Of a stretch of 6,210 nt of DNA, positions 1 through 5,659 are shown one piece after another. Source of the stretch: an uncultured Clostridium sp. (lineage in GTDB: Bacteria > Cyanobacteriota > Vampirovibrionia > Gastranaerophilales > Gastranaerophilaceae); the NCBI GenBank assembly GCA_958449715.1, contig CAUDIU010000089.1:1-6210 (forward strand), written 5' to 3'. Every line of letters begins with the position of its first letter. The stretch's first letter is position 1. Under the pieces are notes generated by a model. It made no database searches. It was not told the DNA's origin and worked only from the letters and a program-made list of their open reading frames with translations. A program made the translations under genes and the position numbers.

Positions 1-130
1 TTATACTTGTAAATTTTAAATTTTGCAAGAGTATTTTTATTTTTTTTCAAAAAATAATTTAAAATATTACTATTTTTAATAAAAAATCCAAAAAACTATC
101 TTAATATCTCCTTAACATTCTCGGTAATAT

Positions 131-150
131 AGGCAATTTTTTTTTTGCCT
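131..150. repeat. 6-bp inverted repeat around a T-tract, upstream of the paralog-pair promoter
   Basis: AGGCAA (131-136) and TTGCCT (145-150) are perfect inverted copies separated by eight T residues. The element ends 26 bp before the -10 hexamer of the promoter for the gene at 212. It could be an operator-like site, an UP-like T-tract, or the remains of a terminator from a gene to the left. The U-only loop and the absence of a T run after the stem argue against a working terminator. The rest of 1-130 is very AT-rich and shows no gene I can support. Confidence 0.35.
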
Positions 151-153
151 GAC

Positions 154-182
154 TTTTAATATGAATGTGTCATTGTTATAAT
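154..182 (+). promoter_or_regulatory. Extended -10 promoter for the paralog pair
   Basis: TATAAT at 177-182 is a perfect -10 hexamer and is preceded by TG one base upstream (174-175), giving the extended -10 form TGnTATAAT. At 17-bp spacing the -35 position (154-159, TTTTAA) matches consensus poorly, which is usual for extended -10 promoters. A start near 189-190 would leave a leader of about 23 nt before the ATG at 212. That leader has no recognisable Shine-Dalgarno sequence. Confidence 0.6.
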
Positions 183-211
183 AGGTGTGAAGTTTAAAAC
201 CAGACTATATT

Positions 212-1954
212 ATGATAGAAAAAGTTAGTTTATCAAGTGTAAATAAAAAGAATACCCCTTTAGGGAATAATAGTGCAAAAAATAATACTAATCCATCATT
301 TAAAGGCGGATTGGCAGATGGTGCTATTTGGCTTGTTCAACAATGTGAAAAACAGCCAATGGTAAATGTTTCTGTATTGGATTTATCTACTGCAATTGTG
401 CCTAGAACTATTGTTGAAACAAAAGAATCAAATGGTTATGCCGGTTTTGAAGCTTTTAGACGTGAATCTTCAGGCTTGATTGTAAACTGTTTAATCCCAA
501 GTTTTATTGTAATGGGGATGGCTAGTCTTTTGCAAAGACCTATTATGGGTAATGCTTTTAAGAAGGCTAATTTAGTTAATACTTGGGCTAATGAAGATGC
601 TATTAATAAAATCCAACAATATTATAATGAAGCATCTGGTGTTGATAACAAAGAGAAAATTTATAATACTTTCAGAAATCAATTAGGTGATTTGGAAGGT
701 GTTGACGGAAAAGAACATAAATTCTTTAAAGATATCTTAGGTATTAAAGAAGGTGCTGACGGAAAATTTGTCGGTCATATCGGGAATGAAAAAGTTCACA
801 ATGCAGTAAATAAATTTGTTGATCTTACATTAGCTGATAAATATGATTCAAAAGCTTTCAAAAAAGCTTATAAAGATATTGTTGGAGAAACTTTAATTGC
901 TGAAAATATTAAATTTAAAGCAGATAAGGGCTTTTTCTCTAACAATTTAGAATCACTTTGTGAAGATACTGTAAAAATGCTTAGAGGTGTTGTAAAAGCA
1001 GATATTAAAGATGCTGATAACCTCTCTAAATACTTTAATAATGCAAAAAAACTTGTAAACTGGAAGAGTATCGGTGGTTTAGGTGTAATCATCCCTCTTG
1101 CTTTATCTATGCAATCTATTAACAGATGGATTACTTATAAACAATCAGGAAGAAAAGGTGCCCCTATTTACAAAGATTTTGCAAAAGATTCTGAACATAA
1201 AGAATTAAATCCAAAAGAAAAGAAAGAATTACTTGCTCAGAAATTTATTTCAATTGGTTCTATGATTGGAGTATGTGGACTTTCTATGTTTATGGATCGC
1301 CCAATCCTTAAAAATATATTCCAATTTAAAGGTATTTTCCCAACAATGGATCAAGCTAGAATAATTTCTACAGCTACTTTTGCAAGCAGAATGGGTGTTT
1401 CTGAAGATAAAAATGAATTAAGAGAAGCTACTGTTCGTGATATTGCAACATTTTCAAGTTTTTATTTCTTAGGTGATTATGTAGCTAAAGGTATAGCTAC
1501 TTTCTTGGAACATAAAAACAAAGATAAAGGTGTTCATCTGATTAATGTTTTAAAAGATGCTCCAGATAAAGATGCTAATGTATTCAAAAAATTCTGGCAT
1601 TGGGCAAAACATACATCTTTAAAATCTTCAGATGAATTAAAATCTATTGAAGATAAACGTTTGAGAACTATATGTCAATTAGGTAATATTGTGTTCTCAT
1701 TGTTATCTTTAGGCGTATTTATCCCAATTTACACTAGGTCGAAAACAAATAAAAAACATGCAGAAGAACTTGCGAAATTAAATGCTCAAAAAGAAGCTAA
1801 TTCTTCTACAAACGCAACCGCCTCCTCTGCGACAACGAATTCCACATCATCAGCGGATTCCACGTCGACAGATAAGGCAAAATCATCCTCTGATGATTTC
1901 TTAAATTCTCAAATGAGAGATAACACAGCGTTTAAAGCATTTTTTCATTCGTAA
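212..1954 (+). CDS. Unknown multi-pass membrane protein, first of a tandem paralog pair
   Basis: This 580-residue protein belongs to no family I recognise. It opens with an Asn/Ser-rich leader ending in SFKGG (29-33). Conserved blocks shared with the next gene are VPRT (63-66), GFEAFRRESSG (78-88), FKGIFPTMDQ (372-381), NELREATVRD (401-410) and LGDYVAK (420-426). Hydrophobic segments lie near residues 88-107, 287-303, 345-361, 411-430 and 487-507, suggesting a membrane protein. No cleavable signal peptide is evident, because the N-terminus is polar. The hydrophilic stretch between the first two segments (about 110-285) is poorly conserved with the paralog and holds a short G-(V/A)-D-x-K repeat. 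The C-terminus has a Ser/Thr/Ala-rich linker (about 530-560) of higher GC, then a tail (DNTAF, 570-574) also found in the paralog. ATG 212 follows an extended -10 promoter but has no clear Shine-Dalgarno. It is probably co-transcribed with the next gene. Coding status is well supported by length and paralogy; function is unknown. Confidence 0.9.
   Translation: MIEKVSLSSVNKKNTPLGNNSAKNNTNPSFKGGLADGAIWLVQQCEKQPMVNVSVLDLSTAIVPRTIVETKESNGYAGFEAFRRESSGLIVNCLIPSFIVMGMASLLQRPIMGNAFKKANLVNTWANEDAINKIQQYYNEASGVDNKEKIYNTFRNQLGDLEGVDGKEHKFFKDILGIKEGADGKFVGHIGNEKVHNAVNKFVDLTLADKYDSKAFKKAYKDIVGETLIAENIKFKADKGFFSNNLESLCEDTVKMLRGVVKADIKDADNLSKYFNNAKKLVNWKSIGGLGVIIPLALSMQSINRWITYKQSGRKGAPIYKDFAKDSEHKELNPKEKKELLAQKFISIGSMIGVCGLSMFMDRPILKNIFQFKGIFPTMDQARIISTATFASRMGVSEDKNELREATVRDIATFSSFYFLGDYVAKGIATFLEHKNKDKGVHLINVLKDAPDKDANVFKKFWHWAKHTSLKSSDELKSIEDKRLRTICQLGNIVFSLLSLGVFIPIYTRSKTNKKHAEELAKLNAQKEANSSTNATASSATTNSTSSADSTSTDKAKSSSDDFLNSQMRDNTAFKAFFHS
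695..766 (+). repeat. Intragenic 18-nt direct repeat (G-x-D-G-K units)
   Basis: The 18-nt unit at 695-712 recurs at 749-766 with one mismatch, a silent-position-like T/C change that gives Val versus Ala. The 54-nt offset keeps frame and encodes EGVDGK and EGADGK. A third, more diverged protein copy (GVDNK, residues 143-147) lies 20 residues earlier. The units sit in the part of the protein that is least conserved with its paralog, which suggests a locally expanded loop. Confidence 0.6.
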
Positions 1955-1960
1955 GGAGAT
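1953..1960 (+). promoter_or_regulatory. Strong Shine-Dalgarno of the second paralog
   Basis: AAGGAGAT overlaps the stop codon of the upstream gene and sits about 9-10 nt before ATG 1969. It fixes the start of the second paralog and supports coupled translation within one transcript. It contrasts with the first gene, which has no such site. Confidence 0.8.
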
Positions 1961-1968
1961 ATTAGATT

Positions 1969-3642
1969 ATGAAAATTCAACAAATTAACCCTCAAATAAA
2001 TAGACAAAATTTAGAAAACAAAAAAAATAATAATACAAATTTTACAGGTGCATTTGATGCAGTAACTCTAGGCTTAAGATTTTTAGATACAAACCAAGCT
2101 TGGGGGGCAAATGCTGTTGATTTAGGTTCAATGGTAATCCCAAGAACTACTGTAGATTTCGTAAATAGAGGTCCGGCAGCTGGTTTAGAAACAGGTAGAA
2201 GAGAAATCTCTGGTACTGTAAACCATTCTTTAGTTGGTGTTTATGGAACTGTTGCAGGTTTAGCTCTTGCTTCTGCTTTGAATTCTAAATATGGTATTAA
2301 AGCTCATAAATTGTTCGTAGATGATGAAACTCTTGATATATTAGGTAAAGCTTGGGATAAGCAAGTTAAAGCTGGTAATGCTGATCCTTTAAATAATTAT
2401 TTAACAGAAGTATTTAAAGGTGCTGAAACAAGAGTTGGTGATGACTGGATTAAAATTCCTGATAATAATATTAAAAATGTTGTTGATAAATTTTCAGAAG
2501 TCTTAAATTCTAAAGATGCTCCTGTTACTATTTCAAAAGATTTAAAAGCTTATGCTCAATCTGTAATTACTCACGCTACAGGTTCAGAAAATTCTTTTAG
2601 ATTGTCTCCTGAGCATAAAACAGCTTCAATTTCAAATTTACTAGACAATATTTATAATGTATCTAGAACATTCATAAATGAGAAAGTTGGTAATGCATTT
2701 AAAGAAAGTAAAGATATTGATGCTAATGCTTACTTAAAGTCATTGAAAAAAATGAACTTACATCGTTCAATGCTTGGTTTGGGTATTGCATCAGCAGTTG
2801 GTATGTCAATTCAGCCATTAAATATTTACTTAACTAAAAAGAAAACAGGTAGTGATGGTTTCGTTGGTGTAGAAGGACGTCAAAAAGATAATTCAGCAGG
2901 GTTTAAAGGTTTAAAAGTCGCTGCTGCAGGTATTTTTGGAGGTGGAATTCTTTCTACAATCGGTTTAGGTGATGGCGTTAAAGGATTGATGAAGAAAATT
3001 CAATTCAGAGGCTTAATTCCAACATTAGATCAATTCAAATTTATTTATGGTGTAACTATTATGTCAAGATTTTTAGCAGCACGTGATAAAGATGAATTGA
3101 GAGAATCTGTTGTAAAAGATGTTTTAGGATTCTTTAACTGGTTAATTTTAGGTAACTTTGTTGCAAAAATGAGTGCTAATGCTATGGATCAAAGTTTATT
3201 GAACTATAGTGAAAAAGAACATGGTAAAGGGTTCTTTAATAAAGTTATTAAAGCTCCTTTAGTTTCAAGAGATGAAGTCTTACATAGAGGTCTAAAAGCT
3301 GCTGGTATTGATACTATTGAAAATGGTAAAGCTTTATCATTTAAACAAATGCTTAAAAAATTAGCATCTCCTGAAGTAAGCGAAGCTATCAGAAAAGAAA
3401 CTAAAGGTAAACTTAGAGCATTAAGTATTGCTCAGGTTGCAGGTTACTTGTATTCTGGATTAGTTTTAGGTGTAGGTATTCCTAAATTGAATATTTATAT
3501 GACTAATAAATCTGAGGCTAAAAGAAAAGCAAGAATTGCAGCAGAAAAGGCTAAACAACAGCCTGCTCAGCCTTCTGTTAATGATCAATATCAAGCAATG
3601 ATGAAACCTGATAACTTAGCTTTCTTAAGCAAGCAAATGTAA
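1969..3642 (+). CDS. Unknown multi-pass membrane protein, second of a tandem paralog pair
   Basis: This 557-residue protein is a diverged paralog of the gene 14 bp upstream; I cannot assign it a function. The Asn/Gln-rich leader ends in NFTGAF (24-29). Shared blocks follow in the same order: IPRT (57-60), GLETGRREISG (72-82), FRGLIPTLDQ (346-355), DELRESVVKD (375-384) and LGNFVAK (394-400). Matching hydrophobic segments lie near 88-104, 268-285, 316-335, 385-399 and 485-505. An internal echo is visible: a hydrophobic helix followed by PLNIYLTKKK (283-292), and again PKLNIYMTNK (505-514). The C-terminus is a basic, Ala/Lys-rich probable helix (about 515-530), then a tail with DNLAF (548-552) that resembles the paralog's last residues. 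The start is set by a strong AAGGAGAT. The gene ends 3 bp from the stop of the convergent pilin gene, with no terminator visible between. It is expected to be co-expressed, and possibly to assemble, with its paralog (inference). Confidence 0.9.
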   Translation: MKIQQINPQINRQNLENKKNNNTNFTGAFDAVTLGLRFLDTNQAWGANAVDLGSMVIPRTTVDFVNRGPAAGLETGRREISGTVNHSLVGVYGTVAGLALASALNSKYGIKAHKLFVDDETLDILGKAWDKQVKAGNADPLNNYLTEVFKGAETRVGDDWIKIPDNNIKNVVDKFSEVLNSKDAPVTISKDLKAYAQSVITHATGSENSFRLSPEHKTASISNLLDNIYNVSRTFINEKVGNAFKESKDIDANAYLKSLKKMNLHRSMLGLGIASAVGMSIQPLNIYLTKKKTGSDGFVGVEGRQKDNSAGFKGLKVAAAGIFGGGILSTIGLGDGVKGLMKKIQFRGLIPTLDQFKFIYGVTIMSRFLAARDKDELRESVVKDVLGFFNWLILGNFVAKMSANAMDQSLLNYSEKEHGKGFFNKVIKAPLVSRDEVLHRGLKAAGIDTIENGKALSFKQMLKKLASPEVSEAIRKETKGKLRALSIAQVAGYLYSGLVLGVGIPKLNIYMTNKSEAKRKARIAAEKAKQQPAQPSVNDQYQAMMKPDNLAFLSKQM

Positions 3643-3645
3643 TAA

Positions 3646-4290
3646 TTATAAGCGTCTAGGATAATCTTTTGGAAATTCATATTGATTTTCTTGTAATAGT
3701 ATAGTACAAGCTGTTCCTTCTCTTTTACAACTATTCATAATTTCTTCATGAGTTGGGTATTTTGTGCCGTTTTGAACACAATAATAGGGCCTTACTTGAT
3801 TGCTGTTTACATTGCAAGTCCCACTTTTTCTACATAATATAAATGCGTATATATCTCTACCTAGTTCATTAGGAGCTTTTTCTCCATTAATATCGTAGTA
3901 AATATCATAGCAAGTACCTATTTTTACACTCATTTGTGACCCGTCAACAAATCGGAGTGTTGCCATATTTTTGTTTAAAAGAACTCTTTTTTCAATTTCA
4001 AAGCTCTTTATATAGGGTTTTATATATGTATTAAGAAATTCAAATGCTGTATCTGAATTATTCATTTCTCCTATTACCCAATCTTCTCTCATTCCGTAAT
4101 CTGATTCAGCACTAATCAATGCTTGATTAACTACTGATATAAATTTTTTTATTCTTGCTGTTGCTTCACTTTTTTTGGTATTTTGTATAAGTGTTGGCAT
4201 TGTAAGAGAAACTACCACTCCTATTATTCCAAGAGTGATAAGAACTTCAGCAAGAGTAAATCCCTTTTTTATACTCCATTTTTTAACCAT
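3646..4290 (-). CDS. Type IV pilin / pseudopilin-like protein with prepilin leader and six cysteines
   Basis: This 214-residue protein has a class III prepilin signal. A 10-residue basic leader ends in KKG, cleavage is expected between G10 and F11, and the conserved Glu at mature position 5 is E15 (FTLAE). A hydrophobic helix runs to about residue 35. Family knowledge says such proteins are cleaved and N-methylated by a PilD-type peptidase and assembled into a pilus or secretion pseudopilus. The soluble part has an acidic/glycine motif DINGEKAPNELGRD (133-146), like loops in bacterial pseudopilins. It has six cysteines (127, 153, 159, 171, 188, 195) that could make three disulfides. The C-terminus carries CTILLQ (195-200) and KDYP (208-211). 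ATG 4290 has GAGGGA (4306-4301) 10 nt upstream and a consensus promoter. The class (major pilin, minor pilin or pseudopilin) cannot be decided, because no assembly genes are in the window. It is divergent from an XRE regulator. Confidence 0.88.
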   Translation of the reverse strand: MVKKWSIKKGFTLAEVLITLGIIGVVVSLTMPTLIQNTKKSEATARIKKFISVVNQALISAESDYGMREDWVIGEMNNSDTAFEFLNTYIKPYIKSFEIEKRVLLNKNMATLRFVDGSQMSVKIGTCYDIYYDINGEKAPNELGRDIYAFILCRKSGTCNVNSNQVRPYYCVQNGTKYPTHEEIMNSCKREGTACTILLQENQYEFPKDYPRRL

Positions 4291-4323
4291 AGTTTAATAA
4301 TCCCTCATATAATTATAAATATA

Positions 4324-4335
4324 AACATATATGTT
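4324..4335. repeat. 12-bp perfect palindrome in the pilin/HTH intergenic region, candidate operator
   Basis: AACATATATGTT is self-complementary over 12 bp. It lies just downstream of the predicted pilin transcription start (about 4339) and 57 bp before the HTH start codon. XRE-family dimers commonly bind short palindromes beside their own promoters, so this is a candidate site for the adjacent HTH protein. In DNA this AT-rich it could also be chance. A second, smaller interrupted palindrome (CAAT-A-ATTG, 4371-4379) overlaps the pilin -35 element. Confidence 0.35.
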
Positions 4336-4345
4336 CAATAATAAA

Positions 4346-4373
4346 ATTATATGATGTAATATTTTTTTGTCAA
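4346..4373 (-). promoter_or_regulatory. Consensus sigma-70-type promoter for the pilin-like gene
   Basis: Read on the minus strand, TTGACA (4373-4368) and TATAAT (4351-4346) are both perfect hexamers separated by 16 bp. The predicted start is near 4339, giving a leader of about 49 nt that includes GAGGGA before ATG 4290. A perfect pair of hexamers predicts high basal strength, so control by repression would make sense. Confidence 0.75.
4352..4360 (+). promoter_or_regulatory. Possible extended -10 for the HTH gene
   Basis: TGATGTAAT fits TGn followed by TGTAAT, a 5-of-6 match to the -10 hexamer. The -35 position at 17-bp spacing (4332-4337) is poor. A start near 4367 would leave about 25 nt before ATG 4392. 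The element lies between the -10 and -35 of the opposing pilin promoter, so the two promoters would compete or share a repressor. This is a weak call in AT-rich DNA. Confidence 0.3.
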
Positions 4374-4391
4374 TAATTGTAAAATTAATTT

Positions 4392-4610
4392 ATGATAGAA
4401 AAGAGTGATGTTTTAAAAATTTTGGCAGAAAATATAAGAGTTGAAAGAGCTAGAAAAAAGTTTTCTCAAGAATATCTTGCAGAGCAGGCAGATATTACAC
4501 CTCAGCATCTTTATAGGATTGAAAATGAAAAAGTGTGTCCAACGATTCTTGTTGTTGTAAATATTGCAAAAGCTCTCGGGGTTACTTTAAACGATTTACT
4601 TCCATTATAA
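4392..4610 (+). CDS. Small XRE-family (Cro/CI-type) HTH transcriptional regulator
   Basis: This 72-residue, single-domain DNA-binding protein has the five-helix XRE pattern. SQEYLAEQADI (25-35) is helix 2 with its turn, TPQHLYRIENE (36-46) is the recognition helix with the characteristic RIE, and CPTILVVVNIAKALGV (49-64) with a final LNDLL packs the core. It has no extra sensor domain, so it may act constitutively or through an unseen partner. An in-frame TAA sits one codon before the position -3 triplet, so ATG 4392 is the earliest possible start. No Shine-Dalgarno is seen before it. It is divergent from the pilin-like gene, and their start codons bound a 101-bp region holding both candidate promoters and a palindrome. 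It therefore may regulate the pilin and itself (inference). It ends at the terminator shared with atpG. A restriction-modification C protein or antitoxin is less likely, because no partner gene is adjacent. Confidence 0.88.
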   Translation: MIEKSDVLKILAENIRVERARKKFSQEYLAEQADITPQHLYRIENEKVCPTILVVVNIAKALGVTLNDLLPL

Positions 4611-4640
4611 AAAAACTCCCATTATATCGGGAGTTTTTTA
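4609..4640. terminator. Bidirectional rho-independent terminator between the HTH gene and atpG
   Basis: AAAAAACTCCC (4610-4620) pairs perfectly with GGGAGTTTTTT (4629-4639) around an 8-nt loop. On the plus strand the GC-containing stem is followed by six T, one A and five T. On the minus strand it is followed by seven T (4615-4609). It therefore can end both the HTH transcript, whose TAA overlaps the stem base, and the convergent atpA-atpG transcript, whose stop lies about 20 bp away. Confidence 0.9.
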
Positions 4641-4660
4641 TTTTTATAAATATATTTTTA

Positions 4661-5593
4661 TTATCCTAGTTGAGCATTTGCACCGGATACAACTTCGATG
4701 ATTTCTTGCGTAATAGCAAATTGTCTGCTCTTATTATATTGTACTGATAATTCATTAATCATTTTTTCAGCATTGCTTGTTGCTGCTGACATCGCTGTCA
4801 TTCTGCTTGCAAGTTCACTTGCTTGAGCTTCCAACAATGATTGGTACAAAATATTTGTCATATACATTGGTACAATTTTTTGTAAAATGTTGTGCATATC
4901 AGGAACAAATTCCATTAAAGGCTCTAAGATGTTATCATGTTGTTTTTCATAATCATCGTTTAGATCTTTTAGTGGTAATATTTCCCAACTTTCAACAGAA
5001 TAGCTCATCATATTTTTAAAACGAGTTGTAACAACTTCTATTTTATCTATTTCATGAGATACAAAATATTTTGCTATATCTTCTATGATAATTTTTGCAG
5101 CTTCTGCAGATGGATTATTAGCAGCTCCAAGATATGTTTTTGTGATTTCAAAATTGTAATCTTGGGCTTTTCTTTTTAAAGAAGATATACCTTTTTGACC
5201 AACTATAAATACTTTAGCATCAATGCCTTGTTCTTTATAATCTTTTATCATTTGAAGTGTTCTACGTACAATGTTAGCATTATAAGCACCTGCTAGACCT
5301 TTGTTAGAAGTAACTACTAAAAGACCAACTGTCTTAATTTCTCTTACCTGTAATAATTCAGGATAATTGTCTATTGCTGATTTAATTTTAAGACTTTGTG
5401 CATTATATGTGCCCACTGATGAAAGCAATTTTTTAAACATCATCGTAAGTTCATTTGTAAATGGACGAGACATTTTTACGGTATTTTCAGCTTTTTTTAC
5501 TTTAGCGGCTGCTACCATTTTCATTGCACGTGTTATTTTTTGAGTACTTTTAACACTTTGAATTCTGTTTTTTATATCTTTTAAATTTGTCAT
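4661..5593 (-). CDS. atpG: F1Fo ATP synthase subunit gamma
   Basis: The gamma subunit is the central rotor stalk of F1, coupling proton flow through Fo to catalysis in the alpha3-beta3 ring at the inner face of the cytoplasmic membrane. The 310-residue protein is somewhat longer than E. coli gamma (287) and close to cyanobacterial gamma. N-terminal coiled-coil signatures are IQSVKSTQKITRAMKMVAAAK (11-31) and SRPF (42-45). SNKGLAGAYN (96-105) matches the GDRGLCG-type loop. The C-terminal helix carries ASELASRMTAMSAATSNA (258-275), YNKSRQ (286-291) and ITQEIIEVVSGA (294-305). The segment after LPL (206-208) is short, as in E. coli. The roughly 35-residue regulatory insertion of photosynthetic gamma subunits is therefore absent, and the protein has no cysteine. 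The extra length lies mainly between about 45 and 88. ATG 5593 has only a weak GGGA 8 nt upstream, directly after a hairpin. It is co-transcribed with atpA and is the last gene before a terminator. Confidence 0.97.
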   Translation of the reverse strand: MTNLKDIKNRIQSVKSTQKITRAMKMVAAAKVKKAENTVKMSRPFTNELTMMFKKLLSSVGTYNAQSLKIKSAIDNYPELLQVREIKTVGLLVVTSNKGLAGAYNANIVRRTLQMIKDYKEQGIDAKVFIVGQKGISSLKRKAQDYNFEITKTYLGAANNPSAEAAKIIIEDIAKYFVSHEIDKIEVVTTRFKNMMSYSVESWEILPLKDLNDDYEKQHDNILEPLMEFVPDMHNILQKIVPMYMTNILYQSLLEAQASELASRMTAMSAATSNAEKMINELSVQYNKSRQFAITQEIIEVVSGANAQLG

Positions 5594-5624
5594 ATTTTAT
5601 GTCCCAGAGGATTATTTTAAACAT
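5550..5624 (-). other. Short out-of-frame ORF overlapping the atpG start (possible decoy initiation site)
   Basis: ATG at 5624-5622 lies at the apex of the intercistronic inverted repeat. It has AGAGGA (5639-5634) 9 nt upstream, a better Shine-Dalgarno than that of atpG. The 24-codon frame runs past the atpG start codon in another frame and stops at TAA 5552-5550. The peptide (MFKIILWDIK then a Lys-rich end) resembles nothing I know. It may be untranslated, or its initiation could modulate atpG translation. This is listed as a possibility, not as a firm gene. Confidence 0.2.
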
Positions 5625-5639
5625 TTAAAATAATCCTCT
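5606..5639 (-). repeat. Perfect 16-bp inverted repeat between atpA and atpG
   Basis: AGAGGATTATTTTAAA (5606-5621) and TTTAAAATAATCCTCT (5624-5639) are exact inverted copies two bases apart, giving a long hairpin in the atpA-atpG mRNA. It begins 20 nt after the atpA stop and ends next to the weak GGGA that precedes atpG. No T run follows on the minus strand, so it is not a typical terminator. Possible roles are a barrier to 3' decay that protects atpA mRNA, a processing site, or control of atpG translation. All of these are inference. Confidence 0.85.
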
Positions 5640-5659
5640 TTACCTTTCTACAAATAACT

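Noticed and set aside
39..55. A/T-only stem (ATTTTTT / AAAAAAT) as a terminator of a gene to the left
   Set aside because: It has no GC pairs, and such matches are expected by chance in this AT-rich leader.
868..1092. Open frame on the minus strand inside the first paralog
   Set aside because: It is antisense to a conserved coding block, has no start signals and resembles no protein family; it is a shadow of the real gene.
1838..1867. GAATTC and GTCGAC sites in the GC-rich linker as a cloning or vector trace
   Set aside because: The segment stays in frame, encodes a plausible low-complexity linker and has no other vector-like sequence.
3690..3710. Inverted repeat CTTGTA / TACAAG as a terminator for the paralog operon
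   Set aside because: The stem is only 6 bp with a 9-nt loop, lies inside the pilin coding sequence and is not followed by a T run on either strand.
4392..4610. Antitoxin or restriction-modification C protein
   Set aside because: The size and fold fit, but no toxin, methyltransferase or nuclease gene is next to it; the neighbours are a divergent pilin-like gene and convergent atpG.
4777..5019. Open frame on the plus strand inside atpG
   Set aside because: It is antisense to the highly conserved C-terminal half of the gamma subunit and has no independent support.
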